DNA of 39,762 nucleotides. Origin: Bacillota bacterium (GTDB taxonomy: Bacteria; Bacillota; Bacilli; Paenibacillales; Paenibacillaceae). Where the stretch lies: NCBI GenBank assembly GCA_023391635.1, contig JAEWAQ010000008.1:1-39762 (forward strand). Direction: 5' to 3'. The translations under genes were made by a program, and so were the position numbers. Under the pieces are notes generated by a model that worked only from the letters and a program-made list of their open reading frames with translations, searched no databases and was not told where the DNA came from. Numbering within the stretch: the stretch's first letter is position 1; each line of letters begins with the position of its first letter. Shown here one piece after another: positions 24,379-32,835 of the stretch.

Positions 24379-26244
24379 CTACACCATCACTTTGCATATG
24401 TCGTTCGTGAATGCCACCGGATCCTGGATCGGCAGACCCTCGATCAGCAGCGCCTGGTGGTACAACAGGTTCGTATACAGCGCCAGCTTCTCACGGTCGT
24501 TAGCGAACGACTCTGCAAGCGAGGCAAATACGGGATGGCCGACGTTGATCTCGAGCACCTTGTCCGCCTTGACATCTTGGCTGTTCGGCATCGCCTGGAG
24601 AATCTTCTCCATCTCGATCGAAACTTCGCCTTCGGTGGACAGGCAGACCGGATGCGTCTTGAGGCGCTTGGACGCCTTCACCGCCGATACCTTGCCCGCC
24701 AGCAGCTCCTTCATCGCCAGGAACAGATCCTCATGCTGCTTCTCTTCTTTTTCCGATTCTTCTTTCTTCTCATCCGCTTCGATGCCCAGATCGCTGTCCG
24801 ACACCGACTTGAACGATTTCTCCTTGTATGCGGTCAGAATCTTGAGCGCGAACTCGTCGACGTCATCGGTCAGATACAGCAATTCATAGCCCTTATCGAG
24901 CACGAGTTCGGCCTTCGGCAACTTCTCGATCCGCTCGATCGAATCGCCGACTGCGTAATAGATGTGCTTCTGATCTTCCGGCATTCTCGACACATACTCG
25001 TCCAGCGTGACCAGCTTCTTCTCCTTGGAGGAGTGGAACATGAGCAGGTCCTGCAGCGTTTCCTTGTTCATGCCGTAATCGTTGTAGACGCCGAACTTGA
25101 GCTGCCGGCCGAACGATTCATAGAACTTCTCGTACTTCTCGCGCTCATCCTTCAGCATGCTCTGCAGGGCGCTCTTGATTTTGCTCACGAGGTTCTTCGC
25201 GATCAGCTTGAGCTGGCGATCGTGCTGCAGCATCTCGCGCGAGATGTTGAGCGACAGATCCTCGGAGTCGACCATGCCTTTGACGAACCCGAAGTAGTCG
25301 GGCAGCAGGTCGCCGCACTTGTTCATGATCAGGACGCCGTTCGAGTAGAGCTCCAGCCCTTTCTCGTATTCCTTGGTGTAATAATCGAAGGGCGGACGCT
25401 CCGGTATGAACAGGATGGCGCGATACACGGAAGCGCCGTCGGCCTGGATATGGATATGCTTGAGCGGCTTGTCGAAGCCGTAGCGCTTCTCATTATAGAA
25501 GCTCTCGTAATCCTCGTCTTTCAGCTCGTTCTTGTTGCGGCGCCAGATCGGCACCATGCTGTTGACGGTCTTTTCTTCTTCTTTCTCCGCTTCCCCTTCT
25601 TCGCCGTACACTTTCTCCATCATCTTGATCGGATAGCGGATGAAGTCGGAGTATTTCTTGACGATTGCCTTGATCCGGTATGGCTCCAGGTACTCGTCGT
25701 AGTGCTCCTCGTCTGCGTTCTCTTTGATTTTCAAAGTGATGGTCGTTCCGACCTCGTCCTTGCTGCATGGCTCGATCGTATATCCGTCGGCCCCGGACGA
25801 TTCCCACTTGTACGCCTGATCGCTGCCGAGCGCCTTGCTGACGACCGTAACGACGTCGGCGACCATGAACGCCGAGTAGAAACCGACGCCGAATTGGCCG
25901 ATAATGGAATGGTCCTCCTGCAGTTCGGTCTCCTTCTTGAAGGCTAACGAACCGCTGCGGGCGATGACGCCCAGATTGTTCTCCAGGTCCTCCTGCGTCA
26001 TTCCGATTCCGGTGTCCGTTAGGGTGAGGAGGCGGTTGTCCTTATCGATGTCAATGCGAATGTAATAGTTGTCCTTGTCGAACACGAGGGAGTCATCGGT
26101 CAGCGCCTTGTAGTAGATCTTGTCGATGGCGTCGCTGGCGTTGGAGATGAGTTCCCGCAAGAAGATTTCCTTCTGGGTGTAGATGGAGTGAATCATCAAG
26201 TCGAGCAATCGTTGCGATTCGGCTTGAAATGCTTTCTTGGCCAC
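24379..26244 (-). CDS. htpG: Molecular chaperone HtpG (Hsp90)
   Basis: 621 residues, near the usual bacterial Hsp90 length of about 625. The N-terminal GHKL ATPase shows ELISNASDAIDK (about 29-40), DTGIGMTQEDL and GQFGVGFYSAFM (about 115-126). A charged EEGEAEKEEEK segment precedes the middle domain (IFIPERPPFDYY; LNISREMLQ), and the C-terminal dimerisation domain ends the protein. It folds client proteins in the cytoplasm, driven by ATP. The start is GTG with AAGGGAG upstream. A perfect CIRCE operator over the promoter indicates HrcA repression. Confidence 0.95.
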   Translation of the reverse strand: MAKKAFQAESQRLLDLMIHSIYTQKEIFLRELISNASDAIDKIYYKALTDDSLVFDKDNYYIRIDIDKDNRLLTLTDTGIGMTQEDLENNLGVIARSGSLAFKKETELQEDHSIIGQFGVGFYSAFMVADVVTVVSKALGSDQAYKWESSGADGYTIEPCSKDEVGTTITLKIKENADEEHYDEYLEPYRIKAIVKKYSDFIRYPIKMMEKVYGEEGEAEKEEEKTVNSMVPIWRRNKNELKDEDYESFYNEKRYGFDKPLKHIHIQADGASVYRAILFIPERPPFDYYTKEYEKGLELYSNGVLIMNKCGDLLPDYFGFVKGMVDSEDLSLNISREMLQHDRQLKLIAKNLVSKIKSALQSMLKDEREKYEKFYESFGRQLKFGVYNDYGMNKETLQDLLMFHSSKEKKLVTLDEYVSRMPEDQKHIYYAVGDSIERIEKLPKAELVLDKGYELLYLTDDVDEFALKILTAYKEKSFKSVSDSDLGIEADEKKEESEKEEKQHEDLFLAMKELLAGKVSAVKASKRLKTHPVCLSTEGEVSIEMEKILQAMPNSQDVKADKVLEINVGHPVFASLAESFANDREKLALYTNLLYHQALLIEGLPIQDPVAFTNDICKVMV

Positions 26245-26287
26245 GTGAGTGTTCTCCCTTCATTCGGAAAAGTAATCACGTTCTATT

Positions 26288-26314
26288 TTAGCACTCTTGA
26301 CGCTCGAGTGCTAA
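26288..26314. promoter_or_regulatory. Perfect CIRCE element (HrcA operator)
   Basis: TTAGCACTC, nine bases, GAGTGCTAA: an exact match to the 9-9-9 CIRCE consensus. On the minus strand the second arm runs into TAAAAT, a likely -10 of htpG, so HrcA binding would block the htpG promoter. Confidence 0.92.
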
Positions 26315-26424
26315 TATTTTTTCGGTCATTTTGCTGCTTCTACGTCCCAAGACCGAGAGAAAAGACATGCTGCAGACGGTCATGCCGGCTTGATAAACAA
26401 GGTAAAATAAGTCGGTGAGCAAAG

Positions 26425-26472
26425 TTGACATTGAACCCGCCCCCCCATTAGAATGATTGAGTCGCTCACTCA
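26425..26472 (+). promoter_or_regulatory. Promoter and operator of the MFS exporter
   Basis: TTGACA (26425-26430), 18 bases, TAGAAT (26449-26454). Immediately downstream TGAGT-N5-ACTCA (26458-26472) is an inverted repeat over the transcription start, as expected for a TetR- or MarR-type repressor site. The ATG at 26453 lies inside the -10 box and cannot be the start codon. Confidence 0.7.
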
Positions 26473-26506
26473 CCGCTGGAAGAGTCGTATAGAGGAGGAG
26501 AACCTG

Positions 26507-28003
26507 TTGAACCAGAGCAAGGGAAGTTCGGCCAAACCGGCCGAAGCGCCCAACGTCAAACGCGGCCCGATCGTTGCCGCGCTTATTATCGGTGCATTTG
26601 TCGCCATATTGAATGAGACTTTGCTTAATATCGCATTTCCGGATTTGATGAAAGAATTCGGTCTCGAGATGTCCACGATCCAATGGCTCTCGACCGTCTA
26701 CATGCTGGTGATCGGCATTCTGGTCCCGGTTACCGCATTGCTTCAGCAATGGTTTACGACCAGGCAGATGTTTCTAACGGCAATGATCCTGTTCTTGGCA
26801 GGAACCGTTCTGTGCGGTATCGCTCCGACGTTCGAGGTGCTGCTGATCGGTCGGATCGTGCAAGCGCTCGGCACGGGCCTGATGCTGCCTGTCATGATGA
26901 ATACGATATTGCTGATCTTCAAGCCGGAGGAACGCGGCGGCGCCATGGGCATGATCGGGCTCGTCATCATGTTCGGACCGGCGATCGGACCGACGCTGTC
27001 CGGCCTGATCGTGGATGCCTTGTCCTGGCGCTGGTTGTTCTATATGGTCATTCCGCTGGCCATATTCTCGATTCTGTTTGCCGCGGCTTATTTAAGGAAC
27101 GTATCGGATATTACGAAGCCTAAAGTGGATGTTCTCTCGATCGCTTTGTCGTCCATCGGTTTTGGCGGCGTCGTGTACGGCTTCAGCAAGGCGGGCAGCG
27201 GTTCCTGGTCCGATCCGGAAGTCTACTGGCCGCTGATTGCAGGCGGAATCGCGTTGATTCTGTTCGTATGGCGGCAATTGGTCGTGAAGGAACCGATTAT
27301 GGATTTGCGCGCCTTCAAGTTCCCGATGTTCTCACTGGTAACCGTTCTGATGCTCGTGCTGATGATGACGTTGTTCTCGACGATGATCATGCTGCCTGTG
27401 TTCTTGCAGAACGCGATGATGAAAACCGCCTTCGCGGCCGGCCTTATCCTGATGCCCGGAGGCATCATCAACGGGATTATGGCGCCGATCTCGGGGAAAC
27501 TGTTCGACAAGTTCGGACCGAGGGTGCTGGTCATTCCCGGTATGGTCATCGTGCTGCTTGCCATCTGGCTGTTCACCGGCATCGATGCGGCATCGACCGC
27601 GAAGCAGATTATTACGCTGCATATTATTCTGCTGATCGGCATCTCCTTGATCATGATGCCGGCCCAGACGACCGGCCTCAACCAGCTGCCGCGCCACCTG
27701 TACCCGCACGGGACGGCGATCATGAACACGCTGCAGCAAGTGTCCGGCGCGATCGGCATGGCCTTGTTCGTGACCATCATGTCCAAAGGCACGGAAAATT
27801 ATCTGCGATCTGCGGAAGATCCGACTTCCCCCGCAGCGCAGATCGGCGGTCTCGTCGCCGGCATGCATGACGCCTTCTGGATTGCGCTTGTACTTGGCTG
27901 CGTAGCGTTCGTAATCTCCCTCTTCATCAAACGGGTCAAATCTCCGGATGAAGCAGGAGTCGGGCAACAACAGACAATGGGTGCCGCAACCAAAATGGAA
28001 TAA
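26507..28003 (+). CDS. DHA2-family (EmrB/QacA) MFS drug exporter
   Basis: 498 residues, about 14 membrane segments, consistent with DHA2 drug:proton antiporters. The motif LNETLLNIAFPDLMKEFG is in TM1, VQALGTGLMLPVMM in TM4 and GPAIGPTLSGLI in TM5 (motif C-like). It pumps lipophilic compounds out across the plasma membrane. The start is TTG at 26507, eight bases after AGGAGG (26493-26498); the longer reading from 26453 would begin inside the promoter. A local repressor site is present, but its regulator is not in the window. Confidence 0.9.
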   Translation: MNQSKGSSAKPAEAPNVKRGPIVAALIIGAFVAILNETLLNIAFPDLMKEFGLEMSTIQWLSTVYMLVIGILVPVTALLQQWFTTRQMFLTAMILFLAGTVLCGIAPTFEVLLIGRIVQALGTGLMLPVMMNTILLIFKPEERGGAMGMIGLVIMFGPAIGPTLSGLIVDALSWRWLFYMVIPLAIFSILFAAAYLRNVSDITKPKVDVLSIALSSIGFGGVVYGFSKAGSGSWSDPEVYWPLIAGGIALILFVWRQLVVKEPIMDLRAFKFPMFSLVTVLMLVLMMTLFSTMIMLPVFLQNAMMKTAFAAGLILMPGGIINGIMAPISGKLFDKFGPRVLVIPGMVIVLLAIWLFTGIDAASTAKQIITLHIILLIGISLIMMPAQTTGLNQLPRHLYPHGTAIMNTLQQVSGAIGMALFVTIMSKGTENYLRSAEDPTSPAAQIGGLVAGMHDAFWIALVLGCVAFVISLFIKRVKSPDEAGVGQQQTMGAATKME

Positions 28004-28013
28004 AGGAAAAGAC

Positions 28014-28061
28014 AAAATCCCGCAGCTCCGGAGACGAATATCGCCGGAATTGTGGGATTTT
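28014..28061. terminator. Bidirectional hairpin terminator
   Basis: AAAATCCC...GGGATTTT outer stem with an inner CCGG/CCGG pairing, between the convergent MFS and aldo/keto reductase genes; A/T tracts lie on both sides. Confidence 0.75.
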
Positions 28062-28076
28062 CCATTACAGGACCGA

Positions 28077-28931
28077 TCAGAAATTGAAATTGTCCGGGTC
28101 GGAGCCGACGCGCTCGTCGCGGTTCAGTCCATCGATCGCCTGCATGTCCTCAGCGCTCAGCTCGAAATCGAACACATCCGCATTTTCGACGATGCGCGCT
28201 TCCCGAACCGATTTCGGAATCGTGACGATGCCGCTCTGCAGATCCCATCTAAGCACGACCTGCGCGGGCGTCTTACCGTGCTTGGCCGCGAGACCCGCGA
28301 TGACCGGATCCTCCAGCACGCGGCTTTGCCCGAGCGGGGACCAGGCCTCGACCTGAATGCCGAGCTCCCGATTGAATGCGCGCAGCGGCGCTTGCGACAA
28401 GTAGGGATGCAGTTCGATCTGGTTGACGGCAGGCACGACTTCGGCATCGGCCAGTAAGTCCTCCAGATGGTGCTTGTGGAAGTTGCTCACTCCGATCGCC
28501 CGCACCTTGCCCGACTTGTAGATGTGTTCCAACGCTTTCCACGTGATCTTGTATTTGCCCCTAACCGGCCAATGAACCAGGTACAAGTCCAGATAATCAA
28601 GACCGAGTCTCTTCAGGCTGAGGTCGAAGGCGTCCAACGTCGTCTGATATCCCTGATCGGAGTTCCACACCTTCGAGGTAATGAACAATTGATCGCGCGT
28701 CACGCCGTATTCCCGGATTGCTGCCGCGATCGCTTGACCGACGCCTTCCTCGTTGCGATAAGCTGCTGCCGTGTCAATGCTGCGATAGCCGCTGCGAATG
28801 GCGAATTTCACGGCGTTCGTCACTTCCTCGCCTTCCTGCACCTTGAACACGCCAAGGCCGAGCCAAGGCATCTTCACCCCATTGTTCAGCATAACGGAAT
28901 CCTGCAAGCTCTGCGGCATAGACTGACTCAT
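28077..28931 (-). CDS. yvgN: Aldo/keto reductase, YvgN-like (glyoxal/methylglyoxal reductase type)
   Basis: 284 residues, NADPH-dependent (beta/alpha)8 oxidoreductase. The catalytic tetrad is visible: D53, Y58 (SIDTAAAYRNEEG), K87 (FITSKVW) and H120 (LVHWP). IPKS and an R..EN cofactor region lie near the C-terminus. Wording of the sequence is very close to Bacillus YvgN throughout (LNNGVKMPWLGLGVFKV; DERVGSDPD end). It probably detoxifies reactive carbonyls. The ATG at 28931 is used because AAGGAG is too close (3 bases) to the alternative ATG at 28940; both remain possible. Confidence 0.88.
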   Translation of the reverse strand: MSQSMPQSLQDSVMLNNGVKMPWLGLGVFKVQEGEEVTNAVKFAIRSGYRSIDTAAAYRNEEGVGQAIAAAIREYGVTRDQLFITSKVWNSDQGYQTTLDAFDLSLKRLGLDYLDLYLVHWPVRGKYKITWKALEHIYKSGKVRAIGVSNFHKHHLEDLLADAEVVPAVNQIELHPYLSQAPLRAFNRELGIQVEAWSPLGQSRVLEDPVIAGLAAKHGKTPAQVVLRWDLQSGIVTIPKSVREARIVENADVFDFELSAEDMQAIDGLNRDERVGSDPDNFNF

Positions 28932-28988
28932 CGTCCCCATCTGCTCCTTCCCTGCGAATCGAATCGTCTGTATTGGCCAACCCTGTCC

Positions 28989-29017
28989 ATTATAATGGAA
29001 CGCTCGGACAGGTTCAA
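28989..29017 (-). promoter_or_regulatory. Promoter of the aldo/keto reductase with flanking inverted repeat
   Basis: TTGAAC (29017-29012), 17 bases, TATAAT (28994-28989) on the minus strand, a good sigma-A promoter. CCTGTCC (28982-28988) and GGACAGG (29006-29012) form a 7-bp inverted repeat around the -10, a candidate operator. Its half-site recurs in the GGACA-A-TGTCC palindrome at 29955-29965. Confidence 0.65.
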
Positions 29018-29021
29018 AAAA

Positions 29022-29933
29022 TTACCCTTGCCGAACTTGTTTCCTGTATGCATTCGGCGTAAGACCCGTACAGCGCTTGAAGATGGACACGAATGTATCG
29101 ATGTCCCTGTAGCCTACCTGCTCCGCTACGTCGCCGATCTTCAGGTCCGAAAGCTTGATCAGCTCGCAGCTTCGCTCGATCCGGCGGTTCTGCCGATAGC
29201 GGCTGAACGATTGGCCGGTATGCTGCCGGAACAGCCGCTGAAGGTGCCGCTGGCTGTACCCGCTGGTATGGGCCAGATCCGCCAGCGTCGTCTCCTCCTG
29301 GATGCGCCGATCGAGATCCGCCAGCACGCGGACGAACGGCGCTTTGCTTGCGGTCGGCATCATCTGCTGGATGTCCGGTGTCGGGTGGAGCGGGGTGTTG
29401 GTCTGCTTCAAGTCGACGGCTCGGCAGATCAGGATGAACAATTGCAGCAGCAGCGTATGCAGATAGTCGGAAGATCCTTGGAGCGGCAACGTAAACTCGC
29501 GATGCAGCGTCAGGAACAGCCGGTCCAGTGCGCCGATCGCATCCTGCAGAGAATATTCGCGGAATTCGCCGATCGGCAGCGACTGCATGAAGGCGGCGAC
29601 GCTTCTGTCCGTCACGAACGGATCCAGCCGGTCGATCAGTCGCGGTGACAAGACACAATTGTACACGGCGAGCGGGTGTCTCGCGAGATCGGCCGCCGCG
29701 GGCCGGAACACATGGGGGACGCCGACCGGAATGATGTACAGGTCCCCCTTGCGCACTTTGCGCACTTCGTCGCCGATGTAATGAAAGCCCGCGCCTTCCG
29801 CGACATAGGCGATTTCCACGAAATCATGGTTGTGGAGCGGTGCTTGGAAATCTTCGATCGCGCGATTGACGAAGATCAGCAGATCGTGCGGAAAGAACGA
29901 TTCGCCTCTGAAGGTGGTGACGGGAGTGCGCAT
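29022..29933 (-). CDS. AraC-family regulator with cupin sensor domain
   Basis: 303 residues. An N-terminal cupin (LHNHDFVEIAYVAEGAGFHYIGD, about 33-55; GDLYIIPVGVPHVF) is followed by two C-terminal AraC HTH motifs (TLADLAHTSGYSQRHLQRLF; KIGDVAEQVGYRDIDTFVSIFK). It is divergent from the alpha-L-rhamnosidase gene and probably activates it in response to a sugar, as is usual for AraC-cupin proteins in Paenibacillus. ATG 29933 has GGAGG ten bases upstream; a TTG at 29960 is in frame but lies before that site. Confidence 0.87.
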   Translation of the reverse strand: MRTPVTTFRGESFFPHDLLIFVNRAIEDFQAPLHNHDFVEIAYVAEGAGFHYIGDEVRKVRKGDLYIIPVGVPHVFRPAAADLARHPLAVYNCVLSPRLIDRLDPFVTDRSVAAFMQSLPIGEFREYSLQDAIGALDRLFLTLHREFTLPLQGSSDYLHTLLLQLFILICRAVDLKQTNTPLHPTPDIQQMMPTASKAPFVRVLADLDRRIQEETTLADLAHTSGYSQRHLQRLFRQHTGQSFSRYRQNRRIERSCELIKLSDLKIGDVAEQVGYRDIDTFVSIFKRCTGLTPNAYRKQVRQG

Positions 29934-29954
29934 GCTGACAATTCCTCCATCACT

Positions 29955-30059
29955 GGACAATGTCCGTTATGCCCTGTATCCTTGTCCGGAATACCCGGGT
30001 AATTGTTGCGGTAGCTGTCTTATAATTATACTCGATTGCAGACTCGTTAAGCGATAACG
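29955..30059. promoter_or_regulatory. Divergent promoter region between araC-type gene and rhamnosidase
   Basis: TATAATTATA (30021-30030) is self-complementary and offers a TATAAT -10 to both strands at once. Neither direction has a recognisable -35. GGACA-A-TGTCC (29955-29965) and CGTTA-N5-TAACG (30045-30059) are perfect inverted repeats on either side. Activator-dependent, mutually exclusive divergent promoters are the likely reading. Confidence 0.5.
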
Positions 30060-30085
30060 ATGATAAGCGAGCGGAGGGGACGAAT

Positions 30086-32761
30086 ATGTTCAAAGTAACG
30101 GGATTGCGCTGCGAATACCAGACGAATCCCATCGGAATCGATGTCAAGAGTCCGCGTGTCAGCTGGCGGCTGGAGGCAGTCGAACGGTCGGTTTGGCAGA
30201 TGGCGTACCGGATTCAGGTTTCGGAAAATGGGACTTTCGAGCAAATGGCGTGGGATTCGGGCAAGGTGCAGTCGGAACAGTCCGTGCATGTCGAGTTGAA
30301 GGAACTGAACGTCCGTCCGCGCACAAAATATCACTACCGGGTACAAGTTTGGAACGGCAAGGACGAAGCTTCCGACTGGTCCGAAGCCGCCTGGTGGGAG
30401 ACGGGCTTGATGGACAGCGGAGCCTGGTCGGCCTCGTGGGTCTCCGCGCCTGAGCAAGCGTTCGGACCGGATACCGAGCAATGTCCGATGCTGCGCAAAG
30501 CATTCGCTATTGGCGGCCGTGTCCGCGAGGCGAGGCTGTACGCGACATCGCTCGGTCTGTACGAGTTAACGCTTAACGGACAACGGGTGGGAGACCGCTA
30601 TTTTACGCCCGGTTGGACCAGCTACCAGCATCGCCTTCAGTACCAGACGTATGACGTGACGGCATTGCTGCGTCAAGGCGGCAACGCGATCGTCGGCTTG
30701 CTCGGCAACGGCTGGTTCAAGGGCAATCTGGCCTGGAAGGACCAGAAGAACATCTATGGAGACCGGCTGGCGTTGCTCGCACAGCTGCATATTACGCTGG
30801 AAGACGGCACGGAGATCACGGTCGGAACGGATGCATCCTGGCGGGTGACGGGCAGCCCGATTTTGATGTCGGAGCTGTATCACGGAGAAACTTACGATGC
30901 CCGGTTGGAACAGCCGGAAGCGCATGACCCCGCCTATGACGATCATGCATGGCTTCCCGTCGAGACGATCGAACAGAATCGGGCGATACTGGGCGGACAG
31001 GAGAACGAGCCGGTTGTTCGCATCGAGACGATCGCGCCGACCTCCGTGTTGACGACGCCGAAGGGGGAGACGGTGCTCGACTTCGGCCAGAATATGGTCG
31101 GCTGGGTGCGGTTCTCCGTTCAGGGGAAGGCAGGCGACGAAGTGGTGCTGCATCATGCCGAGGTGCTGGATCGGGAGGGGAACTTCTACACCGACAATCT
31201 GCGCTCGGCCAAGCAGACGATCCGCTATGTGCTTAAGGGCGATGGGCGGGAGACGTACGAGCCGCGCTTTACGTTCCAAGGATTCCGGTACGTGCGGCTC
31301 AGCGGCTTCAAGGCGCCGATCGCGCTGTCCGACTTCGAAGGCGTCGTCTTGCATTCCGCCATGCAGCAGACGGGGGACTTCTCGTGCTCCGATCCGATGC
31401 TGAACCAGCTGCAGCATAACATCCTGTGGGGGCTCAAGGGCAATTTCCTGGACGTGCCGACCGACTGCCCGCAGCGGGACGAACGGCTGGGCTGGACCGG
31501 GGACGCGCAAATGTTCATCCGCACGGCAGCTTATCTGATGAATATCGACGCCTTCTTCACGAAGTGGCTGCGTGATCTGAAGGCTGATCAAAAGCCGAAC
31601 GGCGGCGTGCCGTTCGTCATCCCGAACGTACTGGACGAGAATAGCCATTCCTCCGCCGCTTGGGGGGATGCCGCCGTCATCTGCCCTTGGACGTTGTACC
31701 AGGTGTACGGCGATACCCGGATTCTGGCGGAACAGTACGACAGCATGAAGGCGTGGGTCGCTTACATTCGGGCTTCGGGCGAAGACGAATACCTGTGGAA
31801 CAGCGGCTTTCACTTCGGCGACTGGCTCGGCCTCGATGCGAAGCCGGACTCTTACGTCGGCGCCACGGACCGGGACTACATCGCGACCGCGTTCTATGCG
31901 TACTCCGTGTCGCTGCTGCAGAAGACGGCGGAAGTGCTGGGCATGACGGAGGATGCGGCGGCTTATGCCGAGCTGTACGGCAACATCGTGACGGCGTTCG
32001 AGCGCGAATTCATCTCGCCGGCGGGCAGGCTGACCGTGCCGACTCAGACGGCGCAGGTGCTCGGCCTGATGTTCGGACTGTTGCAGGGGCCAGCGAAGGA
32101 GCGCGCGGTACGCAAGCTGCTGGAGCTGCTGGAGGAGAGCAAATTCCATCTGACGACCGGCTTCGTCGGCACGCCGTACCTGAATCTTGTGCTCAGCGAC
32201 AACGGACACTCTGATGCGGCCTACAAGCTGCTGTTCCAGCAGGATTATCCTTCCTGGCTCTACCAGATCACCAAGGGCGCGACGACGATCTGGGAGCATT
32301 GGGACGGCATTCGGGAAGACGGCAGCTTCTGGAGCGCGGACATGAACTCGTATAACCACTACGCCTATGGGGCGATCGGCGATTGGCTGTATCGGCGGGT
32401 GGCGGGCATCGACATGGACGAGAGTGTGCCGGGCTATAAGCGGGCGATCATTCGGCCGCAGCCTCCGGCGGAAGGGCTCGATTGGGCAGAAGGCCGCCTG
32501 AAGACGATGTATGGCGAGATCCGCTCCGCCTGGCGCAAGCTGGACGGCGGCAGGATGCGGCTCGAGGTGACGATTCCGCCGAATACGGCCGCGGAGATTC
32601 GCTTGCCTGGCGCGGAGGAGGCTTCCGTCGTCACCGAATCCGACAAGCCGTTGGCGGAAGCGGCGGGCGTTATGGCAGTCCAAGAGTCAGGGAAGGAAGA
32701 CGGCTTCCTTTGCATAACGGCCGGCTCAGGCAGCTACGTGTTTGAATGGCCGATGAGCTAA
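30086..32761 (+). CDS. Alpha-L-rhamnosidase, glycoside hydrolase family 78
   Basis: 891 residues. It cleaves terminal alpha-L-rhamnose from plant glycosides, pectic rhamnogalacturonan or other polysaccharides by inversion. An N-terminal Fn3-like domain (about 3-110) precedes the Bac_rhamnosid N domain with RLYATSLGLYELTLNGQRVG (about 150-170) and GWFKGNLAWKD. A beta-sandwich (about 315-415) leads to the (alpha/alpha)6 barrel with the acidic motif DCPQRDERLGWTGD (460-473; E466 and D473), then a C-terminal beta domain. No signal peptide, so it acts inside the cell on imported oligosaccharides. GGAGGGG precedes ATG 30086. Control by the divergent AraC protein is likely. Confidence 0.92.
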   Translation: MFKVTGLRCEYQTNPIGIDVKSPRVSWRLEAVERSVWQMAYRIQVSENGTFEQMAWDSGKVQSEQSVHVELKELNVRPRTKYHYRVQVWNGKDEASDWSEAAWWETGLMDSGAWSASWVSAPEQAFGPDTEQCPMLRKAFAIGGRVREARLYATSLGLYELTLNGQRVGDRYFTPGWTSYQHRLQYQTYDVTALLRQGGNAIVGLLGNGWFKGNLAWKDQKNIYGDRLALLAQLHITLEDGTEITVGTDASWRVTGSPILMSELYHGETYDARLEQPEAHDPAYDDHAWLPVETIEQNRAILGGQENEPVVRIETIAPTSVLTTPKGETVLDFGQNMVGWVRFSVQGKAGDEVVLHHAEVLDREGNFYTDNLRSAKQTIRYVLKGDGRETYEPRFTFQGFRYVRLSGFKAPIALSDFEGVVLHSAMQQTGDFSCSDPMLNQLQHNILWGLKGNFLDVPTDCPQRDERLGWTGDAQMFIRTAAYLMNIDAFFTKWLRDLKADQKPNGGVPFVIPNVLDENSHSSAAWGDAAVICPWTLYQVYGDTRILAEQYDSMKAWVAYIRASGEDEYLWNSGFHFGDWLGLDAKPDSYVGATDRDYIATAFYAYSVSLLQKTAEVLGMTEDAAAYAELYGNIVTAFEREFISPAGRLTVPTQTAQVLGLMFGLLQGPAKERAVRKLLELLEESKFHLTTGFVGTPYLNLVLSDNGHSDAAYKLLFQQDYPSWLYQITKGATTIWEHWDGIREDGSFWSADMNSYNHYAYGAIGDWLYRRVAGIDMDESVPGYKRAIIRPQPPAEGLDWAEGRLKTMYGEIRSAWRKLDGGRMRLEVTIPPNTAAEIRLPGAEEASVVTESDKPLAEAAGVMAVQESGKEDGFLCITAGSGSYVFEWPMS

Positions 32762-32794
32762 GGCCATCGAACACTGGAATAGAGACTGACTACA

Positions 32795-32835
32795 AGAACC
32801 GGGAATGCCTCGCGGAGGCGATTCCCGGTTCTTTA
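32795..32835 (+). terminator. Rho-independent terminator after rhamnosidase
   Basis: AGAACCGGGAAT / ATTCCCGGTTCT outer stem with an inner GCCTC/GAGGC stem, followed by TTTAA. Confidence 0.8.

Noticed and set aside
24457..25947. A 496-codon open frame antisense to htpG
   Set aside because: Shadow of the conserved Hsp90 coding sequence; Val/Leu/His-rich composition typical of antisense reading in GC-rich DNA.
28467..29648. A 393-codon plus-strand frame spanning the reductase and AraC genes
   Set aside because: It crosses two well-supported minus-strand genes and their promoter; no domain is seen.
30566..32683. A 705-codon open frame antisense to the rhamnosidase gene
   Set aside because: The plus strand encodes a complete GH78 enzyme; the antisense frame has no recognisable domain and an Arg/His/Gln-rich shadow composition.
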